This document shows positions 25,437-34,700 of a stretch of 59,962 bases of DNA, piece after piece. The DNA is taken from assembly GCF_014651055.1 (NCBI RefSeq), contig NZ_BMWD01000032.1:25949-85910 (forward strand), read 5' to 3'. Under the pieces are notes generated by a model that made no database searches, was not told the DNA's origin, and saw only the letters and a program-made list of their open reading frames with translations. The translations under genes and the position numbers were made by a program. Source of the DNA: Streptomyces fructofermentans (lineage in GTDB: Bacteria > Actinomycetota > Actinomycetes > Streptomycetales > Streptomycetaceae). How positions within the stretch are numbered: position 1 is the stretch's first letter; the number at the start of each line of letters is the position of its first letter.

Positions 25437-25515
25437 GTCACGACGAAACGGTTGCGTTCCGACGTTACGACGACCTACGCTCACGTCACGACGATACGGT
25501 CCCGTCCCGACGTAA
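25437..25515. promoter_or_regulatory. Two 31-bp direct repeats, putative TetR operators
   Basis: 25437-25467 and 25485-25515 are near copies, both starting GTCACGACGA and ending with CCGACGT followed by TA or AA, and starting 48 bp apart. Each has a small inverted core (AACG..CGTT or ACGG..CCGT). They occupy the middle of the TetR/ABC divergent promoter region. Binding by the adjacent TetR protein is inferred. Confidence 0.6.
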
Positions 25516-25611
25516 GACGCTGCTGTCGCCCGCATGTGCGCGGGCGGGGCAGAACCGTCCCGGCGCGGCGCGATCGTCCGCCCATCCCTCCCCCGAGCGA
25601 AAGCGACGGAT

Positions 25612-26562
25612 GTGAGCCAGGCCCTCCACACTCCGCCCCCGGCCGCGACGACGGCACCGCCGGCTGGCGCCGCGCGGGAACCGCGCACCCCGCCGGACGA
25701 CCTCGCGGCGCTCGCCGCCCGCCACGGCCTCACCGTCAGCGGCGCCCGCCCCGCCCTGCCCGCGTACGTGCGCGGCCTGTGGGCGCGGCGGCACTTCATC
25801 ACCGCGTTCGCGACGGCCAAGCTCACCGCCCAGTACAGCCAGGCGAGGCTCGGGCAGGTCTGGCAGGTCGCCACACCGCTGCTGAACGCGGCGGTCTACT
25901 ACTTCATCTTCGGCGTCCTGATGGGCACCAAGCACGGCGTGCCCGACTACGTCCCGTTCCTGGTCACCGGCGTGTTCGTCTGGACCTTCACCCAGAGTTC
26001 GATCATGGCGGGCACCCGGGCGATCTCCGGCAGCCTCGGCCTCGTCCGCGCCCTGCACTTCCCCCGGGCCGCGCTGCCCGTGTCGTACGCGCTCCAGCAG
26101 CTCCAGCAGCTGCTGTTCTCGATGGCCGCGCTGGTCGTGATCCTGCTCTGCTTCGGCGTCCCGGTGAGCGCGTCCTGGCTCCTCGCGGTCCCGGCGCTGG
26201 TCCTTCAGTCCACGTTCAACGCGGGCGTCGCGCTGATCGTGGCGAGGCTGGGCGCGCGGACGCCGGACATCGCCCAGCTCATGCCGTTCGTGCTGCGAAC
26301 GTGGATGTACGGGTCCGGCGTCATGTGGAGCCTCGACCACGTGCTGAGCGACCGCGACCTGCCGCACCCCGTGCTGATCGCGCTGGAGTGCAACCCCGCC
26401 GCCGTCTACATCGACCTCATGCGGTTCGCGCTGATCGACAGCTTCCCGGCGAGCGGGCTCCCCCCTCACGCATGGGCGGTCGCGGCGGGCTGGGCCCTGC
26501 TCGCGGGCGTCGGCGGGTTCATCTACTTCTGGAAGGCAGAGGAGACCTACGGCCGTGGCTGA
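25612..26562 (+). CDS. ABC-2 type polysaccharide/teichoic acid exporter permease (TagG/Wzm-like)
   Basis: A 316-residue membrane subunit with six helices (first near 95-115). The N-terminal R-G-L-W-A-R-R-H-F-I amphipathic segment and L-G-Q-V-W-Q-V-A-T-P-L-L-N-A signature are typical of polysaccharide exporters. C-terminal N-P-A-A-V-Y-I-D-L-M-R-F-A is the conserved end motif. GTG 25612 is chosen because it begins the M-S-Q-A-L-H tail; the RBS is poor and an upstream in-frame ATG at 25534 cannot be excluded. It overlaps the ATPase gene by 8 nt; together they would export an undecaprenyl-linked polymer made by the surrounding glycosyltransferases. Confidence 0.88.
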   Translation: MSQALHTPPPAATTAPPAGAAREPRTPPDDLAALAARHGLTVSGARPALPAYVRGLWARRHFITAFATAKLTAQYSQARLGQVWQVATPLLNAAVYYFIFGVLMGTKHGVPDYVPFLVTGVFVWTFTQSSIMAGTRAISGSLGLVRALHFPRAALPVSYALQQLQQLLFSMAALVVILLCFGVPVSASWLLAVPALVLQSTFNAGVALIVARLGARTPDIAQLMPFVLRTWMYGSGVMWSLDHVLSDRDLPHPVLIALECNPAAVYIDLMRFALIDSFPASGLPPHAWAVAAGWALLAGVGGFIYFWKAEETYGRG

Positions 26563-27427
26563 CCTGAACGCGAGCACGCGGAGGACGACCCGCACGGCAG
26601 CGCGTACGGGCGCGGGAACAACCCCGGCGACGGGCGGGGGTACGGCGGCGGAACCGGTGCCCACCGTCGTCGCGGACCGCGTCGACATCGTCTACCGGGT
26701 CAACGGCACGGGCGCCGGGCGCGGCAGCGCCACCGCGGCGCTGCACCGCATCCTGCGCCGCGGGAGCGCCGAGCGGGCGGCGGGCGTCCGCACGGTGCAC
26801 GCCGTCAGGAGCGTCTCCTTCACCGCGTACCGGGGCGAGGCGATCGGCCTGATCGGCACGAATGGCTCCGGCAAGTCCACGCTGCTCAAGGCCGTCGCCG
26901 GGCTGCTGCCCGTGGAGAGCGGCCGCATCTACACGGACGGGCAGCCCTCCCTGCTCGGCGTCAACGCGGCGCTGATGAACGACCTGACCGGTGAGCGCAA
27001 CGTCCACCTCGGCGGGCTCGCCATGGGGATGACGAGGGAGCAGGTACGCGCGCGCCACCAGGAGATCGTCGACTTCTCCGGGATCAACGAGAAGGGGGAC
27101 TTCATCACGCTCCCCATGCGCACCTACTCGTCCGGCATGGCCGCCCGGCTGCGCTTCTCCATCGCGGCGGCCAAGGACCACGACGTGCTGATGATCGACG
27201 AGGCCCTGGCGACCGGGGACCGCTCGTTCCAGAAGCGCTCCGAGGCCCGGATCCGTGAGCTGCGCAAGCACGCCGGGACGGTGTTCCTGGTGAGCCACAA
27301 CAACAAGTCGATCCGGGACACCTGCGACCGGGTGCTCTGGCTCGAACGCGGCGAGCTGCGGATGGACGGCGCCACGGAGGACGTGCTGAAGGAGTACGAG
27401 GCGTTCACCGGCGGCGGCCGGGCCTGA
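26555..27427 (+). CDS. ABC exporter ATPase (TagH/Wzt-like)
   Basis: A 290-residue ATP-binding subunit. After a 35-residue Thr/Ala-rich tail the ABC domain shows Walker A G-T-N-G-S-G-K-S-T (about 102-110), a signature helix T-Y-S-S-G-M-A-A-R-L, Walker B V-L-M-I-D-E-A-L, D-loop A-T-G-D and switch His in L-V-S-H-N. The Y-S-S-G-M signature and F-I-x-L-P-M-R-T-Y context are characteristic of teichoic-acid and O-antigen exporters. There is no extended Wzt-type C-terminal carbohydrate-binding domain. GTG 26555 has GGAG about 11 nt upstream and overlaps the permease gene. Confidence 0.92.
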   Translation: MADLNASTRRTTRTAARTGAGTTPATGGGTAAEPVPTVVADRVDIVYRVNGTGAGRGSATAALHRILRRGSAERAAGVRTVHAVRSVSFTAYRGEAIGLIGTNGSGKSTLLKAVAGLLPVESGRIYTDGQPSLLGVNAALMNDLTGERNVHLGGLAMGMTREQVRARHQEIVDFSGINEKGDFITLPMRTYSSGMAARLRFSIAAAKDHDVLMIDEALATGDRSFQKRSEARIRELRKHAGTVFLVSHNNKSIRDTCDRVLWLERGELRMDGATEDVLKEYEAFTGGGRA

Positions 27428-27600
27428 GGACGTGCCCGCCGACTCGCCTGACGACCGGCCTGCCGCCCGGCGGGTGGCATGGCCCGCCCGGCGGGTGGCG
27501 TGCCCGCAGACCGGCAGCCGCGGGCCCCGGGGCGCGGACCCTGGGCCGCGCCCGGCACACGTTCCGGCACACGCTGAGGCCCGTGCCCGGCCTGCGCGCC

Positions 27601-28701
27601 TCAGCGCTCCAGGAACCCGAACAGGTCCTCCCAGCGCCGCACGATCTCGGCCGTCGTGAACCGCTGGATGTTGACCCGCGCGGCCTCCCCCATCCGGTCC
27701 CGCAGCTCCTTGTCGGACATCAGGGTGTCCAGGCGTCGGGCCAGCTCACCGGTGTTGCCGACCGCGGCGAGCAGCCCGTCCTCGCCGTCGCGGACGATCT
27801 CGTGGACACCGGGCGCGCAATCGAACGCGGCGCACGGCACGGCCGCGGCCATGGCCTCCATCAGCGCGAGCGGGAAGCCCTCGCCGCGGGAGGACTGGAC
27901 GAAGACGGAGCCGCCGCGCAGTGCGCCCGGCACATCGCCCGTGCGGCCCATCCAGTGCACGGAGTCGTCGAGGCCGAGGTCCGTGCACTGCTTCCTGAGC
28001 AGCTCCTCGTCCTCGCCCGATCCGTAGATGCGCAGGTCCCAGTCGGGGTGGAGCGGTGCCACCTCCGCCCAGGTGTCGAGGAGCATGTCGATGCCCTTCT
28101 GGTCGTGCAGCCGTCCGATGCTGACGACGGACTTCCCGGTACGCGGCGAGGGCACCTCGGGCATGAACGGCAGCGGGTTCGGCATGAACGAGGCGTTGTT
28201 CATGCCGTGCACGATCCAGAGGTCGGCGTCCTCCCGGGTGAGCGCCAGCATCCGGTCGACGTCCCGGTAGTGCCTGCGCACCCGCTGGAAGCGCGAGCAG
28301 GCCCTGGAGTACGCGAACGACTCGTGGCTCATGCCGATCACGGTCAGGCCCCGGGTGTCGGCCAGCGCCACCCACTCCATCGCCCACACCTGCGTGACGA
28401 TCACGACCGCCCGGGGCCGCGCCGCCCGGAACAGCGCGGTCAGCCTCGCGGCCTGCTCCCGCATGCCGGCGTCCCGCGCCCGGCCGGGACGCGGCGGCTG
28501 TCCCGCGTAGAGCGTCGTCGTCGGGTACGGGACGTCGCCGATCTCCTGCGAGACCCCGGGCGGGGTGATGCCCACGACGTGGACGCGGTGTCCGCGCCCG
28601 GTGAGGAGCCGGGCCATCTGGTGCGACCAGCTGGTGACCCCGCCCAGCTCGTCCACGCTGTTGGAGACGAAGAAGACGTCCCGCTCGACGGTCGCGGTCA
28701 C
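27601..28701 (-). CDS. GT4-type glycosyltransferase
   Basis: A 366-residue GT-B transferase. The N-terminal domain opens F-F-V-S-N-S-V-D-E-L-G-G-V-T-S-W. The C-terminal nucleotide-sugar domain has V-S-I-G-R-L-H-D-Q-K-G-I-D, L-R-I-Y-G-S-G-E-D-E and the E-x7-E-like motif (S-S-R-G-E-G-F-P-L-A-L-M-E-A-M). These are hallmark features of family 4 retaining enzymes acting on lipid-linked or polymer acceptors. The GTG at 28701 overlaps the stop of the upstream GT2/CDP-glycerol-transferase gene (GTGA), so the two are translationally coupled. The longer frame to 30147 is an unrelated read-through of that gene. Confidence 0.9.
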   Translation of the reverse strand: MTATVERDVFFVSNSVDELGGVTSWSHQMARLLTGRGHRVHVVGITPPGVSQEIGDVPYPTTTLYAGQPPRPGRARDAGMREQAARLTALFRAARPRAVVIVTQVWAMEWVALADTRGLTVIGMSHESFAYSRACSRFQRVRRHYRDVDRMLALTREDADLWIVHGMNNASFMPNPLPFMPEVPSPRTGKSVVSIGRLHDQKGIDMLLDTWAEVAPLHPDWDLRIYGSGEDEELLRKQCTDLGLDDSVHWMGRTGDVPGALRGGSVFVQSSRGEGFPLALMEAMAAAVPCAAFDCAPGVHEIVRDGEDGLLAAVGNTGELARRLDTLMSDKELRDRMGEAARVNIQRFTTAEIVRRWEDLFGFLER

Positions 28702-31568
28702 GCGCGCCTCCACTCGGAGAAGAACTGGTCGACGACGGCGCGGGCGGCGCCGCCCGTGTCGTACTCCCCGAACTCCGCGACGAAACCGTCCCGCGCCTCC
28801 GCGTACTTCACGGACTGCTCGTCCAGGGACTCCAGGGCGGTGTGCAGTTCCCGCTCGGTGCGCACGACCGGCCCGGGGGCCCGTTCGAGCAGGTCGAAGT
28901 AGGTGCCGCGGCCCTCGTGCACGTACTCCTCGTAGTCGTACGCGAAGAAGAACATCGGCCGGCCGAGCAGCGCGTAGTCGAACATCACGGACGAGTAGTC
29001 GGTGATGAGCCCGTCGGCGAGTTCGAGGAGCGGGGTCACGTCGTGGTGGGCCGACACGTCGAGGACCCGGCCGCGCACGGACGGCGGCAGCACCACGTGG
29101 TTGAGGTAGTGCGAGCGCACGAGCAGCACGTACCGGTCGCCGAACACGTCCGCGAACCGCTCCACGTCGAAGGGCAGCTCGAACCGCCTCTGCCTGCCCC
29201 CCTGGTGGCGGAACGTGGGCGCGTACAGCAGGACGGCACGGTCGTCCGGGATGCCCAGCTCCCGCGCGAGCGGCCCGCGCCGGCGGGGGCCGCCGGCGCG
29301 CAGCTCCTCGCGACGGGCCCGTACGAGGGCGTCGTTGCGCGGGTAGCCCACCCGCAGCAGGGTCTTCTCCTTCAGCCGGAACGCCCGTGCCAGGGTGCGC
29401 ACATCGTGTTCGGAGCGGATCAGGAAGCGGTCGAAGCGGTCGAGGACCCGCTGCTGCTCGGCCTGCGCGGGGCGGGGCCTGAGCTTCCACTCGGGTTCGT
29501 CGAAGCCCATCCGCTTGAGCGCCGAGCCGTGCCAGGTCTGGAGGTAGGTCGTCCCGCGCCGCTTGGTCAGCTTCAGCGGATAGCTCTGGTTGTCGATCCA
29601 GAACGCGGCGCGGGCCAGCGCCCTGAGGTAGGGCAGCGACCAGCGGCGTACGAGCACGGCGTCGTCCGGGAAGCCCTCGGGGCTGCCCGCGTACGACCAC
29701 ACCGCCTCGAAGTCGAGCCCCTGGCGCCGCATCTCCTCGTAGATCGCCTTCGGGCTGTCGCTGTACTGGCGGCCGAGGTGGCTCTCGAAGACGACCAGGC
29801 GCCGCTTCACCGGCAGCCGGCTGAACACCTCGTGGTACAGCCTGATCTTGCTGTCGCCCGAGGTCAGCCTGCCGCGCAGCCGCTTGGCCCCTCGGTAACC
29901 GGACTTGGCGAGCCGCCCGGGCGTGCCGCGCACGCCACTGGCGACCAGCGTCTCCACCCTCTCGCGCGTGACGATCCGGAAGGCGAGGTGTCCGCGCGAG
30001 GAGACCTCGGGCGCGATGCGGTCGGCGACCAGCCGGGTGAGCCGGGGCCGTACGGGGAACCGCCCGGCCACGAGGCCCGGTTCGCAGGCGGTGAGGCGGG
30101 TCGTGGTGCGCACGCCGTCGACGCCGAGGTGCAGCCGTACGTCCCACACGGCGTCCACCACTCCCAGCGGGCGCAGCCCGTGCGAGAGGTCCGGCGACGC
30201 CTCCCAGGCGATGGCGTCGCCCTCGTGCCGCAGCGCGGTCACGGGGAAGCGGAAGGTCTGGAACCGGACGCCCTTACGGCGGGCGCCGAACTCCAGCTCG
30301 CCGGTCAGCCGGGCGCCCGGGGGCACGACTCCGAGGGGGTTGGTGATGCGCCCGGCCAGCCGGACCGTGCCGGACCGCTCCGCGTAGCCGGTGAGGACGT
30401 TGCGCAGGAACATCCGCTCGACGGGCTTGGTGTGGTGGCCGAGTTCGGTGACGTCGAGGACGTGCCGCGCGAAGTCGTCGTCGAGGTGCTCGGCACACCA
30501 GTAGACGCGGCCGTCGCGCTCCACGAGCGGGGCGGAGATCTTGTCGCGGTTGGTGAGTGTGTCGACGGCCGGGAGCAGGTTGTCCCAGTCGCTCCTCTCC
30601 AGGAGCAGGGCGCAGACGGCGTGGATGGGATCCACCTCGTCGTAGGCCGCCCGGTCGATCGACTCCAGGTAGGCGCGCGCGGTCGCGGCGAACTCCTCGC
30701 GGTAGCCGGCGTCCCGGAAGGGCAGGTCACGCAGGTGCAGCACCAGGTCGTGCTTGAGGAACTTGACGTCCTTGTGGAACTTGAGGTCCAGCAGCCCGTT
30801 GTCGGCGAGGAGCCGGTCGACCCTGCGGTGGATCTCCATCCGGTGGCGGAAGTTGGCGATCTCGGCGCGCCGGTTGCTGATCGACTTCTCCGTGGCGCGG
30901 TCGCTGACGTTCCAGTCGTAGACGCGGTTCGGGACGAGGGTGATGCGCCGGGCGGCGACGTAGGCCTGCGCCGAGAAGAGCAGGTCCTCGTAGTGGATGC
31001 CGACGGGGAAGCGCAGTTCCTGTTCGACCAGGAACTGCCTGCGGTAGCACTTGTTCGTCGAGAGGGTGTCGAAGACCAGCAGGTCGGGCAGTTCGGAGAT
31101 CGAGTCCAGGGTGCGGGTGCGCGTGTACAGCCAGGGGTACCACTTGACCTCCTTGCCGTTGCGCGAGTCGACGTGCACCCGTACGCAGAGCCCGGAGACG
31201 AGGTCGGCGCCGGTCGTCTCGGCCGCCTCCAGCATGTTGCGGCAGGCGTCGCGCTGCAGGACGTCGTCGCTGTCGAGGAAGAGGACGTAGGTGCCGCGCG
31301 CCTCGGCGATGCCGCGGTTGCGGGGGGCGCCGCACCCTCCGCTGTTCTCGTCCAGCCGGTGGGCGCGCACGCGGTCGGGCCACGCGGCGGCCAGCCGCCG
31401 TGCCACGTCGTACGAGCCGTCCGTGCTGTGGTCGTCGACGATCACGACCTCGACGCCGCGCAGCGTCTGCTCCAGCACGGAGCGCACGGCTGTGGGGAGG
31501 CGCGCCTCGTCGTTGTAGACGATCACGACGACGGACACGTCCGGCGACCGGAGCGATTCCTCTTTCAT
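28698..31568 (-). CDS. Three-part GT2, TarS-like and CDP-glycerol transferase fusion
   Basis: A 956-residue enzyme for wall glycopolymer assembly. Residues about 10-330 are a GT2 domain: V-S-V-V-V-I-V-Y-N, V-I-V-D-D-H-S-T-D-G, G-G-C-G-A-P-R-N, F-L-D-S-D-D and Y-E-D-L. Residues about 340-570 form a beta-rich middle part like that of the 21280-22992 protein. Residues about 590-950 are a TagF-like CDP-glycerol transferase with Q-T-W-H-G-S-A-L-K-R-M-G (His is the expected catalytic base), Y-A-P-T-F-R and L-I-T-D-Y-S-S-V-M-F-D-Y. The ATG has TAGGA 9 nt upstream. It leads the GT4 gene in one operon. Confidence 0.9.
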   Translation of the reverse strand: MKEESLRSPDVSVVVIVYNDEARLPTAVRSVLEQTLRGVEVVIVDDHSTDGSYDVARRLAAAWPDRVRAHRLDENSGGCGAPRNRGIAEARGTYVLFLDSDDVLQRDACRNMLEAAETTGADLVSGLCVRVHVDSRNGKEVKWYPWLYTRTRTLDSISELPDLLVFDTLSTNKCYRRQFLVEQELRFPVGIHYEDLLFSAQAYVAARRITLVPNRVYDWNVSDRATEKSISNRRAEIANFRHRMEIHRRVDRLLADNGLLDLKFHKDVKFLKHDLVLHLRDLPFRDAGYREEFAATARAYLESIDRAAYDEVDPIHAVCALLLERSDWDNLLPAVDTLTNRDKISAPLVERDGRVYWCAEHLDDDFARHVLDVTELGHHTKPVERMFLRNVLTGYAERSGTVRLAGRITNPLGVVPPGARLTGELEFGARRKGVRFQTFRFPVTALRHEGDAIAWEASPDLSHGLRPLGVVDAVWDVRLHLGVDGVRTTTRLTACEPGLVAGRFPVRPRLTRLVADRIAPEVSSRGHLAFRIVTRERVETLVASGVRGTPGRLAKSGYRGAKRLRGRLTSGDSKIRLYHEVFSRLPVKRRLVVFESHLGRQYSDSPKAIYEEMRRQGLDFEAVWSYAGSPEGFPDDAVLVRRWSLPYLRALARAAFWIDNQSYPLKLTKRRGTTYLQTWHGSALKRMGFDEPEWKLRPRPAQAEQQRVLDRFDRFLIRSEHDVRTLARAFRLKEKTLLRVGYPRNDALVRARREELRAGGPRRRGPLARELGIPDDRAVLLYAPTFRHQGGRQRRFELPFDVERFADVFGDRYVLLVRSHYLNHVVLPPSVRGRVLDVSAHHDVTPLLELADGLITDYSSVMFDYALLGRPMFFFAYDYEEYVHEGRGTYFDLLERAPGPVVRTERELHTALESLDEQSVKYAEARDGFVAEFGEYDTGGAARAVVDQFFSEWRRA

Positions 31569-31672
31569 CTGATTAATCCTAAATGCCCGTCATGCAACCG
31601 CGAGTGCGGTGTAGGCCGCTCGGGCGTCCCCGCTCCGGGTGGGAGGCACCTGCCGCCCGGAGCGGCGCACGA

Positions 31673-31707
31673 AGAAGGGGCGCCCCCCGGCAGGGGGCGC
31701 CCCTTCT
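31673..31707 (-). terminator. Terminator of the glutamate dehydrogenase gene
   Basis: A perfect 15-bp stem (AGAAGGGGCGCCCCC, 31673-31687, with 31693-31707) and 5-nt loop, 12 nt past the dehydrogenase stop. Confidence 0.8.
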
Positions 31708-31719
31708 CCCGTCACGCCG

Positions 31720-34700
31720 CTACGAGTGCGTACGCAGCATCGTCCTCATCGTCCGCATCGCGACCGACAGGTTCGCCAGGTCGAAGGACTCGGAGGTCTG
31801 GATCTCCTCCAGGGTCGTGCGGGCCCGTGCGAGGAGCGCCGTGTTCCTCTCCTCCCACGCCTTGAAGCGCTGCTCCGGCGTGGAGGTGCCGTTGCCGGCC
31901 GCGAGGACGTCGGCGGTGAGCGCCGCGTGCGCCGCGTACAGGTCCTCACGGATGGAGGCGCGGGCCATGGACTGCCAGCGGTCCGCGCGCGGCAGCTCGA
32001 TGATGCGGTCCATGAGCTGGGTGATCTGCAGGCGGTCGGCCAGGTCGTAGTAGACCTCGGCGACCTCCATCGGGTCCTTGCCCATGCGGTCGCCCACCGC
32101 GACGATGTCGAGCGTCGGGAAGGCGGACGAGAACCCGGCCACGCGCTGCGCCAGTTCGTCGGGCACACCGGCACCGGACAGCTCGTCGAAGATCTGCTGG
32201 TACCACTCCGAGTCGGCGCCCCGCACCAGCCTGGGCAGTTCGCCCCAGACGCGCGCGACCCCCTCGCTGAAGAAGTCGATCGTCTCGGCGAGCTGCAGGG
32301 GCTGCGGCCTGTTGTTGAGCAGCCAGCGCGTACCGCGTTCCACGAGGCGCCGCGAGTGCAGCCGGATCCGGGTCTGGACGGCCGCGTCGACCGTGTTGTC
32401 CAGGGACTCGACACCGTCCCACACCCCGCTGGACCCGAAGATCGCGCGGGCCGCGGTCTGCGCCCTGACGATCTCCTCCAGCGAGGCGCCCGTCTCCTCC
32501 CGCAGCCGGTGCAGGAAGCTCGTACCGCCGGTGTTGACCGTGTCGTTGACCAGCACGGTCGTGACGATCTCGCGCCGCAGCGGGTGGCTGTCGATCTGCT
32601 CGGTGAACTCCCGGCGCAGCGCGGTCGGGAAGTACGCGTACAGCAGGCTCTTCAGGTACGGGTCGTCGGGCAGCGACGTGTGCAGCAGCTCGTCGGCCAC
32701 CGTGATCTTCGTGTAGGCGAGCAGGACGGCCGTCTCCGGCTGGGTCAGGCCGTGCCCGGTGTTCAGGCGCTCCCGGATCTGCCGCTCCGTGGGCATGAAC
32801 TCCAGGGCGCGGTCGAGGTGGCCCTCGCGCACCAGGTGCCGCAGGTAGCGGTGCTGGGCGTGGAGCATGCTCGGGGACTGGGCGAGCGCGTTGGCGAGCG
32901 CCGTGTTCTGCGCGTAGTTGTTGCGCAGTACGAGGGCGCCGACCTCGTCGGTCATCTCGGCGAGCAGCTTGTTGCGCTGCTTGACGGTCATGTCGCCTTC
33001 CCCGACGACCGCGTTGAGCAGGATCTTGATGTTCACCTCGTGGTCGGAGGTGTCCACGCCCGCGCTGTTGTCGATGGCGTCGGTGTTGACCCGGCCGCCG
33101 GCCTGCGCGAACTCGATGCGGCCGAGCTGGGTGAGACCGAGGTTGCCGCCCTCGCCGACGACCTTGACCCGGAGGTCGGCACCGTCGACCCGGATCGCGT
33201 CGTTGGCCTTGTCGCCGACGTCGGCGTGCGTCTCGGTCGACGCCTTCACATAGGTGCCGATGCCGCCGTTCCACAGCAGGTCGACGGGCGCCTTGAGGAT
33301 CGCCCGCATCAGGTCGGCGGGGGTCATCTTGACGATGTTGCCCTCGATGCCCAGGGCCTCGCGGATGTGGCTGTTGAGCTGGATCGCCTTGGCGGTGCGC
33401 GGGAAGATGCCACCGCCCTGCGACAGGAGTTCCTTGTCGTAGTCGGCCCAGGAGGAGCGCGGCAGCTCGAACAGCCTGCGCCGCTCCGCGTACGAGGTGG
33501 CCGCGTCCGGGGACGGGTCGATGAAGATGTGCCGGTGGTCGAAGGCCGCGACCAGGCGGATGTGCTCGGACAGCAGCATGCCGTTGCCGAACACGTCGCC
33601 GGACATGTCGCCGACGCCGACGACCGTGAAGTCCTCGGTCTGGGTGTCGACGCCCAGTTCCCGGAAGTGCCGCTTGACGGACTCCCAGGCGCCGCGGGCG
33701 GTGATGCCCATCTTCTTGTGGTCGTAGCCCGCGCTGCCGCCGGAGGCGAAGGCGTCGCCGAGCCAGAAGTTGTAGCTCTCCGCGACCCCGTTGGCGATGT
33801 CCGAGAACGTCGCCGTGCCCTTGTCCGCGGCGACCACGAGGTACGTGTCGTCCTCGTCGTGCCGGACGACGTCCGCGGGCGGCACGACCTCGCCGGCCAC
33901 CATGTTGTCGGTGATGTCGAGCAGCGCCGAGATGAACGTCTTGTAGCTGCGGATGCCCTCCGCCAGCCAGGCGTCGCGGTCCGCGGCCGGGTCCGGCAGC
34001 TGCTTGGCGACGAAGCCGCCCTTGGCGCCGACCGGCACGATGACGGTGTTCTTCACCATCTGCGCCTTGACCAGGCCGAGGATCTCGGTCCGGAAGTCCT
34101 CACGCCGGTCGGACCAGCGCAGACCGCCTCGCGCGACCTTGCCGAACCGCAGGTGCACACCCTCGACACGCGGCGAGTACACCCAGATCTCGTACGCCGG
34201 GCGCGGCGCCGGCAGGTCCGGGATGGCCTGCGGGTCGAACTTCATGGAGACGTACTCGTGCGGCACCCCGCCGGCCGCCTCCTGGAAGACGTTGGTGCGC
34301 AGGGTCGCCTTGATGACGGTCAGGAAGGAGCGCAGGATCCGGTCCTCGTCCAGGCTCGCCACCTGGTCGAGGGCGGCCTCCAGCTCCTCCAGCAGGGCGT
34401 CGGTCAGCTCGGTGCCGGCGCGCTGCCGGTCCGGGGACATCCGCGCCTCGAAGAGGGAGACCAGCAGCCGGGTGGTGTGGACGTTGCTGCGGAGGGTGTC
34501 CTCCATGTAGTCCTGGCTGAAGGTCGACCCGGCCTGGCGCAGATACTTGGCGTAGGCGCGCAGCACCACCGCCTGCCGCCAGTTCAGGCCGGCGCTCAGG
34601 ACGAGGGAGTTGAATCCGTCGTTCTCCGCCTGCCCGGTCCAGGTCGCCGAGAAGGCCTCCTGGAACCGCTCGCGGCCGTCGTCGCCGAGGTGGTCGGCGC

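Noticed and set aside
28842..31865. 1007-codon plus-strand frame opposite the GT2/CDP-glycerol-transferase gene
   Set aside because: Antisense shadow; Val/Gly/His/Gln-rich product with no domain, and the minus strand carries complete enzyme motifs.
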